From Tragulus kanchil (taxonomy: Eukaryota; Chordata; Mammalia; Artiodactyla; Tragulidae): a stretch of 64,000 nt of DNA. The notes beneath the pieces are model-generated. The model was not told where the DNA came from. It was given only the letters and a program-made list of their open reading frames with translations, and did not search any database. The stretch spans positions 199,636,939-199,700,938 of the forward strand of contig JAIOJX010000032.1 of assembly GCA_022376925.1 (NCBI GenBank), read 5' to 3'. Shown here piece after piece: positions 11,704 to 22,770 of the stretch; position 1 is the first letter of the stretch; each line of letters starts with the position of its first letter. The translations under genes and the position numbers were made by a program.

Positions 11704-13852
11704 GCACCTTTATTATTTTATTAGGCTAATGTCATCATTCCAGTACAGGTCAATGGATTCCAGTCACTGTCCTTGGCATTCTGTGGCCACTCTCATCAAC
11801 TTTTAAGCCATTCCGGACTACGGGCAGCTCTTTGCCTCACTAAGTGAAAAAGGTCTACAGCCCTGAGACTTACTTACCTCTGTCACCTTAAGTCATGCAT
11901 GGCATGTATCCCAGAACAAAGTAAATACTGTGAACTGAGAGGTTTTCAGCAGTGAGTGAATGATATCATTCACATCTTCGTGATTTCAAACATATCTCAA
12001 AATACATACTGCACACACTTTACCACACATCTGGCTGCATTTGTCCTTTCCATCTTTCTAAATGGAATATTGTTAAAATCAATTCAAATAATCACTATGT
12101 GCCAAAGATAGGCCCATTAGGATATTTCTGCCTTGAGATGAACTTTGGAAAACTGATGGAAGAAATCAGATATCAAAAGTCTCTTCCCTTCAGCACAAAT
12201 TCTTTGAAATTCTAGACTGTATAAGTTCCTAGACTTGGATTGAGAAGGATAGGTAAATTCTTCTCAATGTCAGTATTTTTTTATTTTGTTTCTTTACTTT
12301 TGAATATTTTGGGTTTTTACTGCTGCTGCAGGCTCTTCTCTAGTTGCAGGGAGTGGGAGCTACTCTCTAGATGAGGCGAGCAGGTTTCTTGTTGCAGTGA
12401 CTTCTCTTGTTGTAGAACTAAGGCTCTAGGGTACACAGGCTTCAGCAGTTGTGGCACATGGACTCAACAATTGTGGCTTTGAGGCTCTAGAGTGCAGGCT
12501 CAATAGCTGTGGCTCACGGGCTTAGCTGCTCCTGCAGCATGTAGGATCTTCTTATTCCGGTGACTTTTCTTGCTGTGGAACTCAGACGCTAGGACATATG
12601 GGCTTCAGTAGTCGTGGCACATGGGCTCAAAAGTTGTGGCTCTGAGACTCTAGAGCACAGGCTCTATCATTGTGGTTCATGGGCTTAATTGCACCACAGC
12701 ATGTGGGATCTTCCTGGAGCAGGGATCCAACTCATGTCTCCTGCATTGGCAGGCAAACTCTTTACCACTGAACTATTCCTGCACCTTTATTATTTTATTA
12801 GGCTAATGTCATCATTCCAGTACAGGTCAATGGATTCCAGTCACTGTCCTTGGCATTCTGTGGCCACTCTCATCAACTTTTAAGCCATTCCGGACTACGG
12901 GCAGCTCTTTGCCTCACTAAGTGAAAAAGGTCTACAGCCCTGAGACTTACTTACCTCTGTCACCTTAAGTCATGCATGGCATGTATCCCAGAACAAAGTA
13001 AATACTGTGAACTGAGAGGTTTTCAGCAGTGAGTGAATGATATCATTCACATCTTCGTGATTTCAAACATATCTCAAAATACATACTGCACACACTTTAC
13101 CACACATCTGGCTGCATTTGTCCTTTCCATCTTTCTAAATGGAATATTGTTAAAATCAATTCAAATAATCACTATGTGCCAAAGATAGGCCCATTAGGAT
13201 ATTTCTGCCTTGAGATGAACTTTGGAAAACTGATGGAAGAAATCAGATATCAAAAGTCTCTTCCCTTCAGCACAAATTCTTTGAAATTCTAGACTGTATA
13301 AGTTCCTAGACTTGGATTGAGAAGGATAGGTAAATTCTTCTCAATGTCAGTATTTTTTTATTTTGTTTCTTTACTTTTGAATATTTTGGGTTTTTACTGC
13401 TGCTGCAGGCTCTTCTCTATTTGCAGGGAGTGGGAGCTACTCTCTAGATGAGGCGAGCAGGTTTCTTGTTGCAGTGACTTCTCTTGTTGTAGAACTAAGG
13501 CTCTAGGGTACACAGGCTTCAGCAGTTGTGGCACATGGACTCAACAATTGTGGCTTTGAGGCTCTAGAGTGCAGGCTCAATAGCTGTGGCTCACGGGCTT
13601 AGCTGCTCCTGCAGCATGTAGGATCTTCTTATTCCGGTGACTTTTCTTGCTGTGGAACTCAGACGCTAGGACATATGGGCTTCAGTAGTCGTGGCACATG
13701 GGCTCAAAAGTTGTGGCTCTGAGACTCTAGAGCACAGGCTCTATCATTGTGGTTCATGGGCTTAATTGCACCACAGCATGTGGGATCTTCCTGGAGCAGG
13801 GATCCAACTCATGTCTCCTTCATTGGCAGGCAAACTCTTTACCACTGAACTA
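11704..13852 (+). repeat. Tandem duplication 4, period 1077 bp
   Basis: Copy 1 is 11704-12775 and copy 2 is 12781-13852, with 5 filler bases (12776-12780). The copies carry a CHR-type SINE in minus orientation at their ends. Differences are two substitutions, near 12341/13418 and 12742/13819. Copy 1 truncates the SINE within its tRNA head, while copy 2 runs on to the natural element end at 13866. The second copy overlaps duplication 5. Confidence 0.95.
12275..12775 (-). mobile_element. CHR-type tRNA-derived SINE, first copy
   Basis: Read on the minus strand, the element has a tRNA-like head with 'gagttggatccctgctcc', then the long CHR body with repeated 'gccacaactgctgaagcc'-like phrases and a CAGCAGCAGTAAAAA end. 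The head is cut at the duplication junction. CHR elements are Cetacea-Hippo-Ruminantia SINEs; the subfamily is not assigned. Confidence 0.75.
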
Positions 13853-13866
13853 CCAGGGAAGCTCCC
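13352..13866 (-). mobile_element. CHR-type tRNA-derived SINE, complete copy
   Basis: Second copy of the same element, here with its intact head, 'gggagcttccctggtagttc' on the minus strand. Possible imperfect target-site duplications are 'tcaatgtcagtatttt' at about 13341 and 'cccagtgacagtatttt' at about 13864. The internal duplication of this element is a by-product of the flanking tandem duplication, not of a second insertion. Confidence 0.75.
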
Positions 13867-16030
13867 AGTGACAGTATTTTATAAAAATTTCCCAAACATT
13901 AATTAAGCTACATATCACAGCTGGATAAGAATATGTCCAAGGAAAACAATGTTTTAAGAATGGGTCCACATACCCTTTTACACCTCCATCTCCAAGGTAA
14001 ATTATGATATCGTTACTCTCCAGTTATATACAAGTAAATGCATTATATGAAGAGAAGGAAGAAAAATCTTACAATAAGTAAGCATTTCAAGTTTTATGGC
14101 TTAAAATTAAAGGTTAGGACAGTCTCCTTAGCCATAGATATAAGCAATTCCCCTTGCTTCCCCACTGTTTCTCTCCCTAAAGACCAACTACAAAGTGTTA
14201 CTGAGAACATTCATAAACTGGCTATTTGGAGAACAGGGAAGTAATTAATTCTCTCTGATTTAAAAAATGGTCATGGCCTTTCCCCAAGCTCTTCCAAACC
14301 CCTGCCTACTCAACTCTGCCTTCTCTTCTTGTGTGCACCAGCCTACCACCATGTCCCATCTGTCAGTTTCTGTCTCTAACACGTGAAGCCTCTTAAGTAT
14401 CTGAGTATCATTTTAGATCCTGTTTTTCAGGTTAAAATCAGTAAATTGCAGAAGGCAAGGTTTTTTTTCCTTGAGATTACTGAAAGCTGGGGTAATTTTG
14501 TCGTGAGTCACATTAAAAATAGAACAAGTGATGGTATACCACACCTACTCAACATGAATGTGTGCAAAGAACAGTTATACACACAGTCATCCATTGAGCA
14601 CAGAAGGGAAGGATGTTGCTTTGCTTTAAGGTGACAGATTTTGGAGTGAGAAAGTGTGTGTAGTTCAATGTGCCTTGTAAGCACAATCAGAAACTATGTG
14701 TGAAAATGCAGGTGAAAAAAGCAACAGGATTGGTGAAGACCCTCCCCTCCAATGTGGTGAATTATGTCAGGCCTGATATAGAAATGACTCATTGAAAAGT
14801 TGAGGACAGGGAGATCTGGGTCAAAAGAAAGGCTGGGGTCAATATGGCAAACCATTTACTCAGTCTGATTAAGAAATTATGTAAAGGATCCAACTCATAG
14901 TTTTTGGCACCACAGCATGTGGGATCTTCCTGGAGCAGGGATCCAACTCATGTCTCCTTCATTGGCAGGCAAACTCTTTACCACTGAACTACCAGGGAAG
15001 CTCCCAGTGACAGTATTTTATAAAAATTTCCCAAACATTAATTAAGCTACATATCACAGCTGGATAAGAATATGTCCAAGGAAAACAATGTTTTAAGAAT
15101 GGGTCCACATACCCTTTTACACCTCCATCTCCAAGGTAAATTATGATATCGTTACTCTCCAGTTATATACAAGTAAATGCATTATATGAAGAGAAGGAAG
15201 AAAAATCTTACAATAAGTAAGCATTTCAAGTTTTATGGCTTAAAATTAAAGGTTAGGACAGTCTCCTTAGCCATAGATATAAGCAATTCCCCTTGCTTCC
15301 CCACTGTTTCTCTCCCTAAAGACCAACTACAAAGTGTTACTGAGAACATTCATAAACTGGCTATTTGGAGAACAGGGAAGTAATTAATTCTCTCTGATTT
15401 AAAAAATGGTCATGGCCTTTCCCCAAGCTCTTCCAAACCCCTGCCTACTCAACTCTGCCTTCTCTTCTTGTGTGCACCAGCCTACCACCATGTCCCATCT
15501 GTCAGTTTCTGTCTCTAACACGTGAAGCCTCTTAAGTATCTGAGTATCATTTTAGATCCTGTTTTTCAGGTTAAAATCAGTAAATTGCAGAAGGCAAGGT
15601 TTTTTTTCCTTGAGATTACTGAAAGCTGGGGTAATTTTGTCGTGAGTCACATTAAAAATAGAACAAGTGATGGTATACCACACCTACTCAACATGAATGT
15701 GTGCAAAGAACAGTTATACACACAGTCATCCATTGAGCACAGAAGGGAAGGATGTTGCTTTGCTTTAAGGTGACAGATTTTGGAGTGAGAAAGTGTGTGT
15801 AGTTCAATGTGCCTTGTAAGCACAATCAGAAACTATGTGTGAAAATGCAGGTGAAAAAAGCAACAGGATTGGTGAAGACCCTCCCCTCCAATGTGGTGAA
15901 TTATGTCAGGCCTGATATAGAAATGACTCATTGAAAAAGTTGAGGACAGGGAGATCTGGGTCAAAAGAAAGGCTGGGGTCAATATGGCAAACCATTTTTA
16001 CTCACAGTCTAAGATTAAGAAATTATGTAA
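13768..16030 (+). repeat. Tandem duplication 5, period 1139-1146 bp
   Basis: Copy 1 is 13768-14884 and copy 2 is 14907-16030, with 22 filler bases (14885-14906). The last 50 bases of copy 1 lack seven bases in four separate places relative to copy 2 (compare 14795-14884 with 15934-16030), whereas the preceding kilobase matches closely. The filler contains 'aggatccaactcat', resembling text found about 30 bases into the copy. Recurring frames (68 residues at 14038 and 15177; 83 residues at 14383 and 15522) are unrecognised. Confidence 0.95.
14907..15005 (-). mobile_element. Head fragment of CHR-type SINE
   Basis: Third appearance of the tRNA-like head of the SINE at 13352-13866, brought here by duplication 5. 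It contains only the head and lacks the body. Confidence 0.75.
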
Positions 16031-16960
16031 GAAGGTTTTGCTTTTGTTTTCTACTTACTTACGTTTCTTTCAAAAGTCTAGGCTTAAAAATTTCAGCTTC
16101 AACTTAACTGCTAAATTTTAAGAAGGCCTGAATTATGTTTCATTGTTTGAAATGAAATCATTTCATAAGACTCTTGAAGGGGTACTATGGCAGCAGAGGT
16201 TAAACTTGACAAGAAAAGCTTTGGGTAATGCTGGAGCCCAAGAAAGGAAGAGGTTGCCTCACTTCTTTTAATCAGCTGTGGGAATTTACTCCAAGCCATT
16301 TCGTTCCACCGAGTCTCAACAGGTTCTAAAGAGGTTCGAGTTGATAACAGGATTTCCAGTAGCATTATATCCTATAATCTGTCTCTTTTTAATGGATTTT
16401 ATTTCGAAGTGTCCAGTAAATGACATTGAAAAGTTTCTGCAGCCTTGAACTCTCCAATGGTTCTTTACTATCTCCACATTCCCCATGATAAATTTTAGAG
16501 CAGGGCATAAGACATATATACAGATGAATATACCTATTTAATTATATTGCTATCTATTCTCAAGGCTGGGCACTGATGAATGATAACACATCTAAGACAT
16601 TGAAACAACTGATAGTAGAAAAGAAGGATGCTTATGAAGTAGGTAGGTAAAACAAGGAAATTTCATTAATAATAACATTAAGCCATATATTTCCATGAAT
16701 GCTTTTTGTTTCTTCGTTTGAGTTGTAGAAGTAAAAACCTTGATCAGCTTCATTCATCATGAGAACAGGTGTTTGTGAGGTTCTTAAAAATAATTTATAC
16801 CTTAAATTTATGCCACCATAACTAATACATTAATTTCACTATTAAATATGCAGAAGTGGTACCTTAAAGCAAATATATCAAAGTATCAATTAGTAATAAC
16901 TTCTGTGTTTTAGAAAGGTGCAGGATACCTTATCAGAGCCTTTCCTAAATGACTTGATTT
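16031..16960. other. Unique non-coding DNA
   Basis: AT-rich sequence. An 84-residue minus-strand frame at 16111-16365 has no recognised similarity. No gene or assigned repeat. Confidence 0.5.
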
Positions 16961-17367
16961 GAACATTTTCCTTTGAACACTCGTTCTGAGAGAATAAATC
17001 TAGAGGAGAGTCTCCAGGCATAAAAGAGGGGAATAAACCAGCATGCATTCAAGTAAGAGAAGAACAGGAAGCTGACAACAATAGAGAAGATAGAAACAGA
17101 AACAAAATGCATTATCTTTTCAATGTAAGCAAAAGCACAACTTACAAAAGAAGACCTGCTTCCAAGAGTGGGTGTGTACTTAATTGCTACCCTGTTCTTA
17201 GCTTAGCCTTAGCATAGCAGCAGTTCAGAAAAAAATTATGCATATATGCAATTTTCAAGTGGCAACCGATGGAAAGTGGTGCTTGTTAGGTTCCATCGCA
17301 AACACCCTTCTCCTATCAAATCCTTAAGTCTTTTTTGTTTTAAATCCGCCATTGTATTTTCACTTCC

Positions 17368-17742
17368 TTCTACTATGGTTCTGGAGAAGACTCCTGAGAG
17401 TCCGTTGGACAGCAAGGAGATCAAACCAGTCTTTTAGGAAGGTTCCTTCCTAAAGGGAGTCAAACCTGAATATTCATTGGAAGGACCGATACTGAAGCTG
17501 AAGCTCCAATACTTTGGCCACCTGATACGAAGATACAATTCATTGGAAAAGAGCCTAACATTAGGAAAAATAGAAGGCAAAAGGAGAAGAGGATGACAGA
17601 GAACGATGGTTGGATGGCACCACTGAGTCAATGGACATGAGTCTGAGCAAGCTCCGGGAGATGGTGGAGGACAGGGAAGCCTGACATGCTGCAGTTTGTG
17701 AGGTCGCAAAGAGTTGAACATGATTGAGTGACTGAACAAAAA
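17368..17742 (+). mobile_element. BovB (RTE) LINE 3' end, first copy
   Basis: The sequence follows the end of the BovB open frame: 'ctggagaagactcctgagag', then 'gcaaggagatcaaaccagtc', 'gaatattcattggaaggac', 'ctccaatactttggccacct', 'atgagtctgagcaagctccg', and the terminal 'caaagagttgaacatgattg'. Only the C-terminal portion of the reverse-transcriptase protein and the 3' tail remain, and the frame is broken. A 10-bp perfect inverted repeat at 17433-17454 interrupts it. Confidence 0.85.
17433..17454. repeat. 10-bp perfect inverted repeat in BovB
   Basis: Arms 17433-17442 (tttaggaagg) and 17445-17454 (ccttcctaaa) flank a 2-base spacer. As I remember the BovB consensus, it has only a single 'cctaaagg'-like segment here, so the left arm looks like an inserted fold-back. 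The same structure recurs at 18562-18583. Confidence 0.85.
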
Positions 17743-18496
17743 TTGCTCCATCATGCTTCCCAACAAAGTCCACCACATTGTTTCACCAGTCTGTCTGCTA
17801 AGAATCGGGAATGCTGTTGCTGATGTGAATTTTGAGTCAATGATACATCAAATAATGCACACATATCTGGGGGCCCCAAAAGGCTTCAGGTGAGTTTACC
17901 CAGTAGTGACGGGGAACTACAATCCAGATGGGGAATCTGAGTGTTGTGAAATGAAAATTCCTCCTCCCACACTAATAAACCAGAAATGTCATTGCCATCA
18001 GTGATTTCCGGCCTCAGAATATGAATGAGGGCTCCCAAAACTACGATCCAGGGGATGCTGCCACCACCAAGGGTGATTCTTGAGGAGTTAGAACATTTTC
18101 CTTTGAACACTCGTTCTGAGAGAATAAATCTAGAGGAGAGTCTCCAGGCATAAAAGAGGGGAATAAACCAGCATGCATTCAAGTAAGAGAAGAACAGGAA
18201 GCTGACAACAATAGAGAAGATAGAAACAGAAACAAAATGCATTATCTTTTCAATGTAAGCAAAAGCACAACTTACAAAAGAAGACCTGCTTCCAAGAGTG
18301 GTGTGTACTTAATTGCTACCCTGTTCTTAGCTTAGCCTTAGCATAGCAGCAGTTCAGAAAAAAATTATGCATATATGCAATTTTCAAGTGGCAACCGATG
18401 GAAAGTGGTGCTTGTTAGGTTCCATCGCAAACACCCTTCTCCTATCAAATCCTTAAGTCTTTTTTGTTTTAAATCCGCCATTGTATTTTCACTTCC

Positions 18497-18871
18497 TTCT
18501 ACTATGGTTCTGGAGAAGACTCCTGAGAGTCCGTTGGACAGCAAGGAGATCAAACCAGTCTTTTAGGAAGGTTCCTTCCTAAAGGGAGTCAAACCTGAAT
18601 ATTCATTGGAAGGACCGATACTGAAGCTGAAGCTCCAATACTTTGGCCACCTGATACGAAGATACAATTCATTGGAAAAGAGCCTAACATTAGGAAAAAT
18701 AGAAGGCAAAAGGAGAAGAGGATGACAGAGAACGATGGTTGGATGGCACCACTGAGTCAATGGACATGAGTCTGAGCAAGCTCCGGGAGATGGTGGAGGA
18801 CAGGGAAGCCTGACATGCTGCAGTTTGTGAGGTCGCAAAGAGTTGAACATGATTGAGTGACTGAACAAAAA
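18497..18871 (+). mobile_element. BovB (RTE) LINE 3' end, second copy
   Basis: Identical to 17368-17742 as far as I can see, carried by tandem duplication 6. It is not an independent insertion. Confidence 0.85.
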
Positions 18872-19220
18872 TTGCTCCATCATGCTTCCCAACAAAGTCC
18901 ACCACATTGTTTCACCAGTCTGTCTGCTAAGAATCGGGAATGCTGTTGCTGATGTGAATTTTGAGTCAATGATACATCAAATAATGCACACATATCTGGG
19001 GGCCCCAAAAGGCTTCAGGTGAGTTTACCCAGTAGTGACGGGGAACTACAATCCAGATGGGGAATCTGAGTGTTGTGAAATGAAAATTCCTCCTCCCACA
19101 CTAATAAACCAGAAATGTCATTGCCATCAGTGATTTCCGGCCTCAGAATATGAATGAGGGCTCCCAAAACTACGATCCAGGGGATGCTGCCACCACCAAG
19201 GGTGATTCTTGAGGAGTTAG

Positions 19221-19428
19221 GGGGATGCAAAAAGCAAGGTGAGCTGGGAAACAGGACTGGCCCCAGAGAGCCAAGGTACATATGAAAGGAATCAATTCAG
19301 TGAGCCCAAGGGGCTTGTATTGTCCCATACATTGAATGATAAATTCCTTAACTTGATACCTGATATTTGATGTTCAGACTGCCTGCTCCCTTTGTTGCAA
19401 GCCTGTGTATAGCCTCACTTCCCCTCCT
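19221..19428. other. Unique non-coding spacer
   Basis: No gene or assigned repeat between duplications 6 and 7. Confidence 0.5.
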
Positions 19429-19930
19429 GTCTCCTCAGAGCAGTTTTCTCAGAGGAACTGAGATGCTGTCTCCTAGGCTGAGAGTCTTAAACATTCCCAC
19501 CAAATAAAACAACTCTCTGCTTTCAAGTTGTGACTCTATTTTTTAGTTGACAGCATCATATCTCTGGTTCATGTCACTACATCATATGGCCAGATGACTA
19601 TCTGATCCTTTTTCTAATTATCCAAACACACAAAAAAGTAAGACCTAATACCAGTTTATGCTGGTGGAGGAAAAAAAAAAAAAAAACAACCTGGAATTCT
19701 GAAAACCTCAGATTTATCAAAAAGCAGTCACAGCGCTGTACATTCCCTTTCTGATTTCCATAGTGATCCCAGGTCAGCTCAAGCTGATAAGGCCCCCATT
19801 CACTTCCAGAAGTCACTGTGCTTGATCAGTACCTTGAGAAAATGTCCTTCTTGGAGAAGACACACTGATAGAAATTTTGAGTCAGTAACTGAAATCCAAG
19901 TAAAAATGTTTAGGTACACACATTATAAAG

Positions 19931-19935
19931 CCATA

Positions 19936-19969
<34 letters not shown>

Positions 19970-19971
19970 TT
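19931..19971 (+). repeat. (AT)n followed by T-run, first copy
   Basis: About ten AT units followed by about 20 T. The paired copy at 21012-21051 has about 14 units and about 12 T plus one C, in nearly the same total length. Confidence 0.85.
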
Positions 19972-20190
19972 AATCTCACAGCTATGCCTTGAAAATCAAG
20001 CTGGATTTTATTAATATCTAAAAAATTCCAAGTCTATTCTCTCTCACTAAACAGAGAGAAACTTTAATAGGCACATGTGACACCACCAGCAACAACAGAT
20101 GTTAATTAACAGAAAATGAGCAGAAAAGCACCATACCCTTAGGTAATCACTAACTGTGGTTCTTCATCAGAAACAGTTTCTCTAAGTCTG

Positions 20191-20394
20191 TTTTTTGTTT
20201 TGTTTTGTTTTGTTTTTGCCTGGGCTGGGTCTTAATTCAGCACTTGGGCCCTAGAGTGCCTAGTCTCTCTAGTTGTGGCATGGGCTTAGCTGACCCACAA
20301 CATGTGGGATCTTAGTCCTGCGACCAGGAATTGAACCAGTGTCCCCTGCAATTAAAAGGCAGATTCTTAACCAATGGACCATCAGGGAAGTTCC
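20191..20394 (-). mobile_element. CHR-type tRNA-derived SINE, first copy
   Basis: On the minus strand it starts 'ggaacttccctgatggtcca', continues with a tRNA-like head and a short CHR-type body containing 'ccacaactagagagactagg', and ends in a (CAAAA)n-type tail, visible here as TTTTG repeats at 20191-20217. It is much shorter than the CHR element at 13352-13866. Confidence 0.75.
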
Positions 20395-21011
20395 TAATAA
20401 AAGTTTTGATTATCACAACTGAGGGGTAGGGCTGGTATCTAGTGGACAAAGCCTAGGAATATTGCTATACATCCTACAAAGCACACGACAGCCATTTCCA
20501 ATGAGAATTACTGGCTCTCTGTCTCCTCAGAGAGTTTTAGAACTGAGATGCTGTCTCCTAGGCTGAGAGTCTAAAATTCCCACCAAATAAAACAACTCTC
20601 TGCTTTCAAGTTGTGACTCTATTTTTAGTTGACAGCATCATATCTCTGGTTCATGTCACTACATCATATGGCCAGATGACTATCTGATCCTTTTCTAATT
20701 ATCCAAACACACAAAAAAGTAAGACCTAATACCAGTTTATGCTGGTGGAGGAAAAAAAAAAAAAAAACAACCTGGAATTCTGAAAACCTCAGATTTATCA
20801 AAAAGCAGTCACAGCGCTGTACATTCCCTTTCTGATTTCCATAGTGATCCCAGGTCAGCTCAAGCTGATAAGGCCCCCATTCACTTCCAGAAGTCACTGT
20901 GCTTGATCAGTACCTTGAGAAAATGTCCTTCTTGGAGAAGACACACTGATAGAAATTTTGAGTCAGTAACTGAAATCCAAGTAAAAATGTTTAGGTACAC
21001 ACATTATAAAG

Positions 21012-21016
21012 CCATA

Positions 21017-21047
<31 letters not shown>

Positions 21048-21051
21048 TTTT
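21012..21051 (+). repeat. (AT)n followed by T-run, second copy
   Basis: Counterpart of 19931-19971 with a different split between AT units and T-run. Confidence 0.85.
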
Positions 21052-21271
21052 CAATCTCACAGCTATGCCTTGAAAATCAAGCTGGATTTTATTAATATCT
21101 AAAAAATTCCAAGTCTATTCTCTCTCACTAAACAGAGAGAAACTTTAATAGGCACATGTGACACCACCAGCAACAACAGATGTTAATTAACAGAAAATGA
21201 GCAGAAAAGCACCATACCCTTAGGTAATCACTAACTGTGGTTCTTCATCAGAAACAGTTTCTCTAAGTCTG

Positions 21272-21475
21272 TTTTTTGTTTTGTTTTGTTTTGTTTTTGC
21301 CTGGGCTGGGTCTTAATTCAGCACTTGGGCCCTAGAGTGCCTAGTCTCTCTAGTTGTGGCATGGGCTTAGCTGACCCACAACATGTGGGATCTTAGTCCT
21401 GCGACCAGGAATTGAACCAGTGTCCCCTGCAATTAAAAGGCAGATTCTTAACCAATGGACCATCAGGGAAGTTCC
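21272..21475 (-). mobile_element. CHR-type tRNA-derived SINE, second copy
   Basis: Same element as 20191-20394, duplicated within tandem duplication 7. Confidence 0.75.
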
Positions 21476-21656
21476 TAATAAAAGTTTTGATTATCACAAC
21501 TGAGGGGTAGGGCTGGTATCTAGTGGACAAAGCCTAGGAATATTGCTATACATCCTACAAAGCACAAGACAGCCATTTCCAATGAAGAATTATCTGGCTC
21601 ACAGTGTTGACAGTACTCAGGTTGAGAAACCCTACCATAAAAGAAGTGGAAATAGG

Positions 21657-22000
21657 GGGTTTCCCCTGGTGGTCCAGTGGATAAGGACACCGCCTTGCAG
21701 TGCAAGGGGCACCGGTTCGAGCCCTGGCCTGGGAAGATCCCACGTGCCGTGGAGTGGCTGGACCGATGTGTCCAATTACCGAGCCGGAGCTCTGGAGCGC
21801 ATGCGCCCAGAGCCGGTGCTCTGCAACAACAGAGGCCACCGCGATGGGAGGCCCGCAGAAGCCAAAGAACAAAAGACGGATGAAAACAGAGAAATGAAAG
21901 ACCAAAAGAAGTGGCCTGCCCGCTCCCCTCCCTCCCCAACCCGCTCCCCGCCCAAAATAGATAAATAAATAAATCTTAAAAAAAAAAAAAAAAAAAATGG
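21657..22000 (+). mobile_element. Young-looking tRNA-derived SINE with long poly-A
   Basis: The head 'ccctggtggtccagtggata' leads into a GC-rich body, still rich in CpG, with the natural palindromic core 'gagcgcatgcgcccagagc' at about 21793. The element continues with 'gatgggaggcccgcagaagc' and 'gaaagaccaaaagaagtggc' and ends in an uninterrupted A-run at 21979-21997. A 9-bp target-site duplication (ggaaatagg) is visible at 21648-21656 and 22004-22012. Frames of 139, 141 and 171 residues across it are SINE readings, not proteins. Confidence 0.85.
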
Positions 22001-22225
22001 AGGGGAAATAGGAATGAGGTAATGATGAAAGGGCTTGGGGTGAAATACTGGTGGGAGCCACTGCTGACAATTTTAAATAAAATTTCCTTCACTTGGGTTC
22101 TGTAGACTTCTAGAATTCTACTTTTCCCTAGCTCTACGAATGCCCTTAGAACCTTCCTCTTAAAGTTGTCTTCCAAGTCTTGTTAATAAAACAACATCAT
22201 ATTAAGGAATTTAAGAAAAGCAATA

Positions 22226-22281
22226 TGAAGGAAAGAAGGGAGGGAGGGAGAAAAAAAGAAAGAAAAAAGGGAGAGAGGGAA
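22226..22281 (+). repeat. Purine-rich (GGGA/GAAA) tract
   Basis: Low-complexity G and A sequence. It recurs at 23318-23373 because of tandem duplication 8. Confidence 0.8.
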
Positions 22282-22565
22282 CTTGAACCTTTACTTGAAA
22301 CAAAAATCAAAATGATCAGCAAAAGTGTTCTTGTTATTATTGGATATTTCCTTATTTATTTCACTTCCTGAACCTAAATCCAAATTGTAAAGTTCTACCT
22401 TTCAAAGGTACAGAAAGTTCAAAATGTCAATATTAATTTCAGTGAGGCAGGTGATTAACATAGTTTATAAAGAAAGGAAAAACCATTAACTATGACCTCT
22501 TACTATACTTAGCTTTTTTTGGTATTTTGTTTCTTTTTCCTTAGCAATACAATATTTTCAGGAGG

Positions 22566-22770
22566 AATTAAGATTGCAGGCTCCAGAATCAGACTATGCT
22601 ATCTGATTTGCTAGCTCTCTGATCACAGCAAACTAATAAAAATAAAGTTGTATTTTTCACAAAATGTGTCTTTTAATAGTATTTACTTTTGAAGAGTTAT
22701 TGTGAGGACTGAATTAGAAGGTCCATGCAAAGCGCATCCACTGGTATCTGAATAATCATTTAGCAGTTTC
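22566..22770 (+). mobile_element. Possible MIR relic
   Basis: The order 'caggctccagaatcagacta', 'agagttattgtgaggactga' and 'tgcaaagcgcatccactggt' resembles the MIR head, middle and core, but the middle is strongly diverged. It recurs at about 23658-23862 in the second copy of duplication 8. Confidence 0.4.

Larger units (their letters stand above)
16961..19220 (+). repeat. Tandem duplication 6, period 1129-1130 bp
   Basis: Copy 1 is 16961-18090 and copy 2 is 18091-19220, abutting with at most one shared base and no filler. The only difference I found is one G in a GGG/GG run near 17170/18300. Both copies carry the same BovB 3' end. Minus-strand frames of 114 and 71 residues at 17434-17778 and 18563-18907 are antisense BovB sequence. 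Confidence 0.95.
19429..21600 (+). repeat. Tandem duplication 7, period about 1080-1092 bp
   Basis: Copy 1 is 19429-20517 and copy 2 is 20521-21600, with three filler bases. Copy 2 lacks about a dozen bases in its first 180 bases (compare 19436-19615 with 20528-20695), and copy 1 lacks three bases in its last 20 (20500-20517 against 21580-21600). The internal AT/T microsatellite also differs. Both copies contain one CHR-type SINE. Confidence 0.93.

Noticed and set aside
17434..17778. 114-residue minus-strand frame
   Set aside because: Antisense reading of the BovB 3' end, duplicated at 18563-18907.
21520..22070. Frames of 139, 141 and 171 residues on both strands
   Set aside because: All lie over the GC-rich SINE at 21657-22000, whose low stop-codon density produces long frames in several frames at once.
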